Source: Methylophilus sp. QUAN (GTDB lineage: Bacteria > Pseudomonadota > Gammaproteobacteria > Burkholderiales > Methylophilaceae). From it: a stretch of 64,000 bases of DNA. This document shows positions 34,290-42,334 of this stretch, piece after piece. A program made the translations under genes and the position numbers. The notes beneath the pieces were generated by a model that worked only from the letters and a program-made list of their open reading frames with translations, was not told the DNA's origin and did not search any database. The number at the start of each line of letters is the position of its first letter. The first letter of the stretch is position 1. Where the stretch lies: positions 558,001-622,000 of the forward strand of contig NZ_JADKYT010000002.1 of the NCBI RefSeq assembly GCF_015354445.1. The letters run 5' to 3'.

Positions 34290-35623
34290 TGCGTTCCATC
34301 CGGGCCGAGCTGGCCATTTACCTGTCGATTGCCATTGTTTGCATTATTGGCTTGCTGTCATTTTTATCCTACCAGTCAACAGCGGACGAATTGGGCGAGC
34401 TTTATGATGCCAATCTGCAGCATTTGGCCGAGACCATGATCGGTAGCGACCAGATTGCCAACCTCACAACACGCTATGATACAGCCAAAAATAATATTCC
34501 ATCCAAGGTGCGTGGTGAGCAGGATTACCTGATTCAACTACAGCAGCAAGGCAAAGTGATTTACCAGTCGCACCAGCGTGCGTTTGACGTCAATACGTCA
34601 CGGGACGGGCTATCAACACAATCGGTGAATCAAAAACGCTGGCAGGTATTTGTTGCCAAGCGAGGAGCTATCACTTGCGTTGTCGCACAAGACTTTAAAC
34701 TCAGGCAACGTACCATCCGTGAAGTCGCCATTCACTTGATTCTGCCGCAATTACTGATTGTCCCGTTTCTGATTTTGGGGGCGCTGCTGGTCATCCGCAA
34801 AACGTTTAAACCCTTGTTGCAGCTGTCTTCTGAAATTGATGCACGGCGTGCAGACCAGTTGGAGCCATTGGCAATTGCCCAGCCCCCCGATGAATTGAAG
34901 CCGATTATTCAGGCCCTGAATCGCTGGATGCAAAGAGTCAGTGATGCCATTGCCATGCAAAAACGCTTTACCAGCGATGCAGCACACGAGCTGCGGACGC
35001 CGGTGACGGCCCTCAAGTTGCAAATCAGTGCCATGCAGCATGATGATCAGGCGGCACTAGCGCATAGTCTGCAACAGGCACAGGGCGGTGTTGCACGCAT
35101 GGAGCGCCTGGTACACCAGTTATTGACCCTGGCGAAAGTGGATCCCGATGCCAGGCAGCAAGAGATGCAATCTTTTGCTTTAAATCCTTTGCTGATCAAG
35201 GTGTTAAATGATTTAAGTCCGCTCTATCGCAAGAAACAGCTTGATATTGGCTTCACGCGTGCCGATGAAGTGACGATGACTGGCCTGCCAGGCGAGATTG
35301 AAGTGCTGCTGAATAATATTATCGTCAATGCCATACATTACACGCCTGCACATGGGGTGATTAATCTGTCGCTCACAGCATTAACGGATGGACTGCGATT
35401 AGAAGTTGAAGACAGTGGCCCAGGAATAGTGCCTGATGCCCTGGAAAAAGTATTTGACCGCTTTTATCGTGCAGAGCAATCAGAGGTGACAGGCTCGGGC
35501 CTAGGCCTGGCAATCGTCAAGGAAATAGCTTTGAAGCATCAAGCTAGCGTTCGCCTTGAGAATAAACCATCCCAGAGCGGATTAATTGTCATTTTTGAAT
35601 ACAGGGTGCATTCATCACAGTAA
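34286..35623 (+). CDS. Sensor histidine kinase (QseC/PmrB-like)
   Basis: The 445-residue kinase has two membrane helices (about 7-28 and 150-173) flanking a periplasmic sensor of about 120 residues. The H-box is FTSDAAHELRTPVTAL (His near 235), N-box NNIIVNAIHYTP, then DSGPGIV and GSGLGLAIVKE. The periplasmic domain has no evident metal-binding cluster of Cys, His or acidic residues, so the signal is unknown. The ATG overlaps the response regulator stop by 4 bp. Confidence 0.93.
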   Translation: MMRSIRAELAIYLSIAIVCIIGLLSFLSYQSTADELGELYDANLQHLAETMIGSDQIANLTTRYDTAKNNIPSKVRGEQDYLIQLQQQGKVIYQSHQRAFDVNTSRDGLSTQSVNQKRWQVFVAKRGAITCVVAQDFKLRQRTIREVAIHLILPQLLIVPFLILGALLVIRKTFKPLLQLSSEIDARRADQLEPLAIAQPPDELKPIIQALNRWMQRVSDAIAMQKRFTSDAAHELRTPVTALKLQISAMQHDDQAALAHSLQQAQGGVARMERLVHQLLTLAKVDPDARQQEMQSFALNPLLIKVLNDLSPLYRKKQLDIGFTRADEVTMTGLPGEIEVLLNNIIVNAIHYTPAHGVINLSLTALTDGLRLEVEDSGPGIVPDALEKVFDRFYRAEQSEVTGSGLGLAIVKEIALKHQASVRLENKPSQSGLIVIFEYRVHSSQ

Positions 35624-35671
35624 GACATTAAGTCTCCTTTTGATTGATAAAAAATGTAAACATAAAGACAA

Positions 35672-35689
35672 ACAAATGTTAATATTTGT
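35672..35689. promoter_or_regulatory. Imperfect 18-bp palindrome upstream of the PEP-CTERM gene
   Basis: ACAAATGTTAATATTTGT (one mismatched pair) lies in a very AT-rich 100-bp leader about 40 bp before the PEP-CTERM start and just in front of a TTGACG that could be a -35 element. The position suits a repressor or activator site. Confidence 0.35.
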
Positions 35690-35727
35690 ATTGACGTTTG
35701 TTTTTATTTTTGTTTAGGAGAGTATTG

Positions 35728-36693
35728 ATGATGAAGCATTCCCTGATGACCACCGCCGTTTTATTCGCCTTTAGCAGCGTTGCATCTGCTGCACCAGTGA
35801 CTGTCAGCGCCGATGCCGCAGATGGATATGGCATGTATCTGGATTTAAGTGCCCATGTGGCGGCAACAACCAACTTCTTCCCTGTCGGTCCAGTGACGGT
35901 GGGTACGGCAACTGTTGGTATTAAAACGCCGGTCGCGCTCGGTGACATCAGTGTCGCAAGCGCGGGTACACCGATCCCAACGCAAACAAACTCAACGCTG
36001 AGCCTCGGCTTGAGCACAAGTGGGGCTGGTAATGGTGTGTTATCTAACTTGAACCCGATCTTGGCACTGCTGATGCCGACGCAAGCGGGATCAGCCACTT
36101 TTTCAGCTTCTGGGGCCTATCTTGAAAACTATCCTGCGCCTGGATCAAATAGCGCCATCGGCACTGGCAGTGTTGAGAATCTGGATCTTCATGTGTCTAG
36201 CGCGCTGGCGCTGAAAGCCGATTTAATCAGTTCAATATCCACAGTCACGGTGAATGAAAGCACGGGCTTGTTCACGGCAACTGGGGATAGCACGTTTACG
36301 GGTGCCAGTCTGAGCATTCTGGGACATTCGATTGACCTGGCAGCAGCAGCCTCGGGCGGCGTTGATTTGGATCTCGGGCCGCTGGGGCATGCTTCCATCT
36401 GGGCCAATGAAAGTAAATACTGGGCAGATGGCGTGGTAGCCAGCAATTGCAATGGCGCAACATTCAGTTGCGCAGTGCAAACCAATGCCTTAAGCATTAC
36501 GCTGGATGATATTGGCATTAACTCACTGGGTCTGCTAGGCGTTGCTAACCTGTCAGCCACTACCGACTTGTGCATTACGGTTGGACATTCCTATGCATCA
36601 CTGACGGTGACCCCGGTGCCAGAGGCGTCTGCATCTTTGATGATGATGCTCGGCCTGGGAGCGCTCATGGCACTTTCACGTCGCCGCATGTAG
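35728..36693 (+). CDS. PEP-CTERM sorting-domain exported protein
   Basis: The 321-residue protein has a signal peptide (about 1-24, SVASA), a long Ser/Gly/Ala-rich beta-type middle with low charge, and a C-terminal sorting signal: VPEASASLMMMLGLGALMAL then SRRRM, that is a PEP motif variant (PEA), a hydrophobic helix and an arginine cluster. Exosortase would process it for the cell surface or the exopolysaccharide matrix. AGGAG precedes ATG 35728; an upstream ATG at 35698 would spoil the signal peptide. No exosortase or EPS genes are in the window. Confidence 0.88.
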   Translation: MMKHSLMTTAVLFAFSSVASAAPVTVSADAADGYGMYLDLSAHVAATTNFFPVGPVTVGTATVGIKTPVALGDISVASAGTPIPTQTNSTLSLGLSTSGAGNGVLSNLNPILALLMPTQAGSATFSASGAYLENYPAPGSNSAIGTGSVENLDLHVSSALALKADLISSISTVTVNESTGLFTATGDSTFTGASLSILGHSIDLAAAASGGVDLDLGPLGHASIWANESKYWADGVVASNCNGATFSCAVQTNALSITLDDIGINSLGLLGVANLSATTDLCITVGHSYASLTVTPVPEASASLMMMLGLGALMALSRRRM

Positions 36694-36709
36694 TTGACCT
36701 TGAGATTAT

Positions 36710-36739
36710 AAAAAGCCCCCTAAATGCAGGGGGCTTTTT
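36710..36739 (+). terminator. Rho-independent terminator
   Basis: AAAAAGCCCCC and GGGGGCTTTTT form an 11-bp stem with an 8-nt loop, 17 bp after the PEP-CTERM gene stop. Confidence 0.93.
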
Positions 36740-36830
36740 GTTTTACCAGCATGTAAAGCGAATACAAGTGGTTACCTGAAGCAGGTTCTTATTGCAGACC
36801 TAGCATGCTTCAATCAATCGTACTGCTCGC

Positions 36831-37094
36831 TTAGTGGTCGTGATTGCTTGGTGAGCATGAGCCACATGGAGGAGGTGGAGGTGTGCATGGACAAGGTTGC
36901 GGTGTACAACCACCATTGTAGCCACCGTGATAACCGCTTTGGTACCATGAAATAGGGCCGTAATTGAGGCCAGGCTGATTGAAGTAACTGAACACGCTGC
37001 CCATGATAAAAGGGCCGGTTGCGTAACCGGGGAAAAATTGTGAGCCGCCAGAAACGTTTTGTGTTTCAGCTTGAGAAAGTTGATTGATAGCCAT
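36831..37094 (-). CDS. Double-glycine leader peptide with Gly/Tyr/Pro/Cys-rich core (bacteriocin-like or RiPP-like precursor)
   Basis: The 87-residue peptide starts MAINQLSQAETQNVSGG, a perfect double-glycine leader: L(-12), S(-11), E(-8), V(-4), G(-2), G(-1). Peptidase-containing ABC transporters cut such leaders during export. The 70-residue core is rich in Gly, Tyr, Phe and Pro, followed by a C-terminal part with five cysteines in a CxPxPC-type Pro-rich setting, and ends NHDH. AAGG precedes the ATG. No exporter, immunity or modifying gene is adjacent. It could be a bacteriocin, a signalling peptide or an adhesive surface peptide. Confidence 0.7.
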   Translation of the reverse strand: MAINQLSQAETQNVSGGSQFFPGYATGPFIMGSVFSYFNQPGLNYGPISWYQSGYHGGYNGGCTPQPCPCTPPPPPCGSCSPSNHDH

Positions 37095-37490
37095 AATTTA
37101 CCTTTTTGAAAAATTAACATTGATTCAGCTTGCAGATGTATGCGACTACTTGCTGAACTGTCTTAAACGTCATTGCTACGCGCAGTTGAATCGCGTGTCT
37201 TTCTGACGTAATACACTTCTTTGTTGCATGGGTGAAGTGTTAATTAATGTTAATTATAAACTTAAATTAAAACAAGTTAATTTTAAGGGAGGGGGGTATA
37301 GTTGGTACTTAACGCACTGATTAGCGTGTCAAAATGGCTTAAGGAGGCGCTGCCATTAAATCAATCGTGTGTTTTTATAATCTGCACAGTGCCGTTTTAT
37401 TACTTATTAAATTAGACGAACAAGCCTGCTTTGTGACATTGAAACCTGAATCCAGTGGCTGGCTATGCATTATTCTGCGATTTTATTTGG
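37095..37490. promoter_or_regulatory. 396-bp AT-rich upstream region of the double-glycine peptide gene
   Basis: This region holds no convincing gene. On the minus strand a TATAAT (37253-37258) could be the -10 element for the peptide gene, which would give a leader of about 150 nt. Repeated TTAAT/TTAAG words (37240-37290) may be regulator sites. It follows the stop of the His-tailed transporter without an obvious terminator. Confidence 0.35.
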
Positions 37491-38552
37491 CTAGTGCTTA
37501 TGTTGATGGTGTATATCAGGAAAGTGCGGATGGCTGTGGCTTAATGTTGTATGTTGATGCGGGTGTACATGAGGCTCAATCCCATCCCAATCGAAGTCAT
37601 GTATATGCTGATGATGTTCGTCGTGAGTATGAATATGTTTATGTAGTAATGCTTCGTGATGATGCGCATGTGCATGATGTTCGGTTAAATGAAGCCATAC
37701 ACCAATCATCATGAAGCCTGTTGCCACCCAGAATAAAGCATCTGGTTGTTCATGTAATAACACAAAAGAGCAAATGACGCCCGCAAACGGGGCCACAGAA
37801 AAATATGCGCCAGTCCTTGCTGTGCCGATGTGGCGCAAGGAAATGACAAACAGTACCAGGCTGACCCCATAACCCATAAAGCCAATAGTGGCGGCACTTA
37901 TGCCGATAGGTAAACCGGGGAACTTGTTACCAAGGCTGAGCGCGATCACTAAGTTCACAAAACCAGCTGCTAAGCCTTTGATACAGGCAATTTGTAACGC
38001 ATCGTTGGCCGATATTTTGCGAGTGAGATTGTTATCAATTGCCCAGCAGGCACAAGCACCTGCAATCGCCAAGGCTCCCCATGGAAAAGCGGCATTCAGC
38101 TGTTTTGGCCACGATAACAGCAGGCTGCCAAGAACGATGCAAACCATCCCAATAAAGATACGTTTATCAAAATGCTCCTTGAATATGAACCAGGCGAACG
38201 CTGCTGTCAGTACGCTTTCAAGGTTGAGCAATAGTGAAGCCATGGAGGCTGGCGTTGATAGCAGTCCTTGCATGAGTAATGCTGGCCCAAGCATGCCTCC
38301 AGAGATGATAGCGCCTGCTAGCCAAGGCAAGTCAGATAACTGGATGGCGTTTTGTTCTTGATGACTGCGTTTGAACAGTCGAGTGATGCCGTACAGTATA
38401 AATAGACCAAACCCGCTGCCTGCGTACAATAAACCTGCAAGCATTTGTGGTGAAACGTCTCTGACTAGAAGCTTGGCAACAGGAGTTGCCAAGCCAAACA
38501 GAATGGCAGCTAATATGGCATAAATCGCATCAGGATGTATTTTTATGAGCAT
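37491..38552 (-). CDS. EamA/DMT-family transporter with histidine-rich C-terminal tail
   Basis: The 353-residue inner-membrane protein has ten helices in two EamA repeats (about 10-140 and 155-285), as in drug/metabolite transporters. After the last helix (FMMIGVWLHL) comes a tail of about 66 residues holding about 26 histidines, with words such as EHHAHAHHHE, HIHTHDEHHQHIH and HPHQH. Such tails bind Ni, Zn, Co or Cu. DMT proteins usually export metabolites; the tail suggests metal transport or metal-controlled activity, which is inference. It stands alone. The long plus-strand frame opposite its end is only the shadow of the His codons. Confidence 0.88.
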   Translation of the reverse strand: MLIKIHPDAIYAILAAILFGLATPVAKLLVRDVSPQMLAGLLYAGSGFGLFILYGITRLFKRSHQEQNAIQLSDLPWLAGAIISGGMLGPALLMQGLLSTPASMASLLLNLESVLTAAFAWFIFKEHFDKRIFIGMVCIVLGSLLLSWPKQLNAAFPWGALAIAGACACWAIDNNLTRKISANDALQIACIKGLAAGFVNLVIALSLGNKFPGLPIGISAATIGFMGYGVSLVLFVISLRHIGTARTGAYFSVAPFAGVICSFVLLHEQPDALFWVATGFMMIGVWLHLTEHHAHAHHHEALLHKHIHTHDEHHQHIHDFDWDGIEPHVHPHQHTTLSHSHPHFPDIHHQHKH

Positions 38553-38822
38553 ATTTACCAGTTAACGCAAGATTGGGGGCCTAGAGTCAGTCCATTCAGT
38601 GAATTTTACATGATGGAACTAAAGGTACTGGAGTGGCATTGTAGCCAAGAGTGTCAGAAAGAGAAATTTTCGTTAAATCAGGAATGAAGTGGAAAGGGTG
38701 TTAAACTTGCTTCATGTTGATTCAAAAAACAGCCAGGCAAAATCTTTTCGGTACACGTTTTTGTACACAAAAAATATCAGTTGCTTGGGAGTCTAATTTG
38801 GCGCAGCTTGTGAGCTGCTTGA

Positions 38823-38907
38823 TGGTGCCCAGAAGAGGACTCGAACCTCCACGTCGTTAAACACTAGTACCTGAAACTAGCGCGTCTACCAATTTCGCCA
38901 TCTGGGC
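38823..38907 (-). tRNA. tRNA-Leu (anticodon CAG)
   Basis: The minus strand reads GCCCAGATGGCGAAATTGGT at the 5' end. The anticodon stem-loop is CTAGT-TTCAGGT-ACTAG (anticodon CAG), a long variable arm follows as in tRNA-Leu, then the T-arm GGAGGTTCGAGTCCTC, the acceptor end CTGGGCA and an encoded CCA. The length is 85 nt with CCA. It is transcribed away from rnr. Confidence 0.97.
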
Positions 38908-38942
38908 TAAAGAAGCTGTGCATTTTAAAGGAAGAATAAATA

Positions 38943-41423
38943 TTGTCAACCAGAAAAACGAAAAAATCCCTGCGTGCAAATGACCCGCAGGCCCAGCGTG
39001 AAGCTGAGTTATACCAAACACCATTGCCAAGTCGCGAGTTGGTGTTGCAGTTATTGTCAGATCAGGGTGTTCCCCTGAGTGCCGACCAGATTTATGTGTT
39101 GCTCGACATCAGCCATGATGAACGAGATATTTTTAACCGCAGGCTGGGGGCCATGGAACGTGATGGCCAACTCATGCGGAATCGCAAGGGCGCATTTTGC
39201 CTGCCAGATAAGATTCACTTGATTGCAGGCACCGTGTTTGGCCATACCGATGGTTATGGTTTTTTAGTCCCCGACGATAAAACCAAGAATCCAGAAGATA
39301 TTTTCCTCGGCCCCAAGGAAATGACCATGGTTATGCATGGTGACCGTGCCATGGTGCGCCTGGCAGGTGTGGACCGTAAGGGCCGCCCAGAAGGCAAGCT
39401 GGTTGAGGTACTGGAGCGTGCCAACAAAACATTGGTCGGTCGCGTGATTCGGGCGCAAGGCGTGACGATTGTTGCCGCAGAGGATAAGCGCATCAGCCAG
39501 GATGTGTTGATTCCTTATCATTTGGATATGGATGCACAGGTCGGCCAGATCGTGACTGTTGAGTTGACGGAGTATCCCTCTTCGCATTCCAGCCCGATGG
39601 GCAAGATTGTAGAGATTTTGGGTAACTATGCTGATAGTGGCATGGAGATTGAGATTGCCTTGCGCAAGCATCATTTGCCGCACCAGTTTAATCCTGCAGC
39701 GGTCAAGCAGGCTGAGGACTTTCCCAGAACCGTGCAAGCTAAGGATTACAAAGGCCGCAAGGACCTGCGTGACCTGGCATTGATTACCATTGATGGTGAA
39801 ACGGCGCGCGACTTTGATGATGCCGTGTTTGCTGAGCCGCAAGGCAAAGGCTGGCGTCTGGTGGTGGCGATTGCCGATGTGAGTTTTTATGTGCAGCCTG
39901 GCGATGCGCTGGATAAAGATGCTTACGACCGCGGCAACTCGGTGTATTTTCCTCGCCGCGTGATCCCTATGCTGCCAGAGGCGTTGTCTAATGGCCTGTG
40001 TTCACTGAACCCGGATGTTGAACGCTTGTGCATGGTGTGCGATATGCAGATCGATGGCCAGGGCGTGGTCAAGCAATACCAGTTCTATCCTTCTGTCATG
40101 CTGTCTAAGGCGCGCATGACCTATACCAAGGTCGCGGCCTTGTTGCAGGGCGAAGACCCTGCACTGGCAGAAGAATACGCCTGGCTGTTACCGCATGTGC
40201 AAAATTTAAACAGCTTGTTCAGATTGATGCTGACCCAGCGCGAAAAACGCGGTGCGGTGGAGTTTGAATCGACCGAAACCATGATGGTGTTTAATGATAA
40301 TGGCAAGATCGACAAGATCGTGCCTGTAGTGCGCAATGACGCGCACAAGCTGATTGAGGAATGTATGTTGGCAGCTAACGTCTGTGCGGCCGACTTTTTG
40401 CTGAAAAATGAACAAACCTGTTTGTTCCGCATCCACGAAGGCCCGACACCTGAGAAACTGGAAGCCTTACGCTTGTTTATGGGCGAGTTTGGCTTTGGTG
40501 TAGGCGGCGGCGAGAATCCAAGTGCCAAAGACTATGCCAAACTCATGCAGCGTATCAAGACACGGCCAGATGCTCAGTTGTTGCAAACCGTGATGTTGCG
40601 CTCTATGCAGCAAGCGGTGTATAGCCCGGATAATGTCGGCCACTTTGGCCTGGCTTATGAGGCTTATACCCACTTTACCTCGCCGATTCGGCGTTACCCG
40701 GACTTGCTGGTGCATCGTGCCATCAAGGCTGTGGTAGAAGGCAAACGTTATCAAGCCAAAGACTGGCATCAACTGGGGGTGCATTGCTCGATGACCGAAC
40801 GCCGTGCCGATGATGCCACGCGTGATGTGACCAACTGGCTGAAGTGTTTTTACATGCAGGATAAGGTTGGTGAGGTATTTAGCGGCACGGTGGCTGGTGT
40901 GACCAGCTTTGGTTTGTTTGTGGCGCTGGATGAGGTCTACGTTGAAGGCTTGTTACACGTGACTGACCTCGGCAATGACTATTTCATTCATGATAAGGCC
41001 CGCCACGAAATGGTGGGTGAGCGTACAGGTGTACGTTACCGCCTGGGTGATCGTTTAACCGTGAAAGTGGTGCGGGTTGATTTGGAGACTTCGCGTATCG
41101 ACTTTACGCTGGTTGGCGCCGTAGAAGGCTCGGCAGAGGTGGAGGGTGGATTATCCGCTGATGACGAGAAGACGGCTGGTACAAGAGGCCGGTCTGCTAA
41201 AACGGCAGGATTGAATACGCCTGCTAAAGCAGCGCCAGCGGCTTGGGCCAAGCCTGCGACCATAAAAGCCAAACCTGCCAGTGCCGGTGCAAAATTACCG
41301 CGTAGCCAGGGCGATAAGCCCACGACAGGCAAAGCGACAGCAGGAAAATCACGCTCAGCCAAGGATAAAGGTCGCCACTCGGCACAAAAAAATAAAGGCA
41401 AACCCAAGGCAAAAGCACGATAA
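38943..41423 (+). CDS. rnr: Ribonuclease R
   Basis: The 826-residue 3'-5' exoribonuclease degrades structured RNA. Order: N-terminal winged helix (about 25-90), cold-shock domains (about 95-260), RNB core with TIDGETARDFDDA (about 280-292; all four catalytic aspartates kept), clamp HFTSPIRRYPDLLVHR, S1 domain (about 640-720), and a basic Lys/Ala-rich tail of about 90 residues. The start is TTG at 38943 behind AAAGGAAG. RlmB follows, as in E. coli rnr-rlmB. Confidence 0.96.
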   Translation: MSTRKTKKSLRANDPQAQREAELYQTPLPSRELVLQLLSDQGVPLSADQIYVLLDISHDERDIFNRRLGAMERDGQLMRNRKGAFCLPDKIHLIAGTVFGHTDGYGFLVPDDKTKNPEDIFLGPKEMTMVMHGDRAMVRLAGVDRKGRPEGKLVEVLERANKTLVGRVIRAQGVTIVAAEDKRISQDVLIPYHLDMDAQVGQIVTVELTEYPSSHSSPMGKIVEILGNYADSGMEIEIALRKHHLPHQFNPAAVKQAEDFPRTVQAKDYKGRKDLRDLALITIDGETARDFDDAVFAEPQGKGWRLVVAIADVSFYVQPGDALDKDAYDRGNSVYFPRRVIPMLPEALSNGLCSLNPDVERLCMVCDMQIDGQGVVKQYQFYPSVMLSKARMTYTKVAALLQGEDPALAEEYAWLLPHVQNLNSLFRLMLTQREKRGAVEFESTETMMVFNDNGKIDKIVPVVRNDAHKLIEECMLAANVCAADFLLKNEQTCLFRIHEGPTPEKLEALRLFMGEFGFGVGGGENPSAKDYAKLMQRIKTRPDAQLLQTVMLRSMQQAVYSPDNVGHFGLAYEAYTHFTSPIRRYPDLLVHRAIKAVVEGKRYQAKDWHQLGVHCSMTERRADDATRDVTNWLKCFYMQDKVGEVFSGTVAGVTSFGLFVALDEVYVEGLLHVTDLGNDYFIHDKARHEMVGERTGVRYRLGDRLTVKVVRVDLETSRIDFTLVGAVEGSAEVEGGLSADDEKTAGTRGRSAKTAGLNTPAKAAPAAWAKPATIKAKPASAGAKLPRSQGDKPTTGKATAGKSRSAKDKGRHSAQKNKGKPKAKAR

Positions 41424-41557
41424 TAGCGCCTGAGGTTAGTTTGTTATTTATTCGCGCAGTGCGTAGCAATATTAAAATGTTGCTGGGCCTGCGCGATTCG
41501 TGTTTTATCTTTTGCAGATGAGTTGGCAAAAGTCATTAAGAAAAATTAGGAGTCACT

Positions 41558-42319
41558 ATGTCAGAAACCCGCATTCTGTTTGGTTTTCATGCGGTGTTGA
41601 GTCGCATGCGTCAGCATGGCAGCAGCATTCAGGAAATTATTATTGATCAAGACCGTGTCGATGCGCGTATGCGCGATTTACTCGACATGGCAAAGTCGCA
41701 AAATATTCGTGTTATTCAGGCCGAGCGTCATCGTCTGGACGGCTTTATTGGTGCGCATGGCCGCCATCAGGGCGTCATCGCCCGTGTGGTGGAAACGCCT
41801 ATGCCGTACAAAGATATCCACGATGTGCTCGAGTCAGACCTCGATGAGCCACCATTTTTCCTGATTCTAGATGGCGTGCAGGACCCGCATAACCTGGGTG
41901 CCTGTTTGCGCGTGGCCGATGCCATGGGCGTACACGCGATTATTGCGCCTAAAGATCGTTCTGTTGGCCTCAATGGCACTGTGCGTAAAGTCGCCAGTGG
42001 TGCGGCAGAAACTGTGCCGTTTATCTCAGTCACCAATCTTGCCCGCACCATTCGCGAATTGAAAGAGGCTGGGGTATATATCGTCGGCACCACCATGGAT
42101 GCCCCTGGCTCCTTGCATAACACCAAGCTGGAAGGCCCGATCGCACTCGTCATGGGTGCTGAAGGGGATGGGATGCGCCGTTTGACCCAGGAAACTTGTG
42201 ATGCACTGATCACTATCCCGATGTTCGGTTCGGTACAAAGCCTGAACGTCAGTGTTGCCAGTGGTATTGCCTTATATGAGATTCGTCGTCAGCGTGTGTT
42301 GGCTGGCGGCAAAGCTTAA
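41558..42319 (+). CDS. rlmB: 23S rRNA (guanosine-2'-O-)-methyltransferase RlmB
   Basis: The 253-residue SpoU-family enzyme methylates the 2'-OH of G2251 in 23S rRNA. The N-terminal substrate-binding domain is followed by the knotted domain with ILDGVQDPHNLGACLR, VMGAEGDGMRRLT and SLNVSVASGIALYE, motifs 1 to 3. TAGGAG lies before the ATG. It is downstream of rnr with a 134-bp gap. Confidence 0.97.
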   Translation: MSETRILFGFHAVLSRMRQHGSSIQEIIIDQDRVDARMRDLLDMAKSQNIRVIQAERHRLDGFIGAHGRHQGVIARVVETPMPYKDIHDVLESDLDEPPFFLILDGVQDPHNLGACLRVADAMGVHAIIAPKDRSVGLNGTVRKVASGAAETVPFISVTNLARTIRELKEAGVYIVGTTMDAPGSLHNTKLEGPIALVMGAEGDGMRRLTQETCDALITIPMFGSVQSLNVSVASGIALYEIRRQRVLAGGKA

Positions 42320-42334
42320 TTTCCGGTCGTTGTG

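Noticed and set aside
37367-37714. Plus-strand frame of 115 codons with many Asp, Val and His
   Set aside because: It overlaps the histidine-rich end of the EamA transporter in antisense; its composition is the mirror of CAT/CAC codons and it has no ribosome site.
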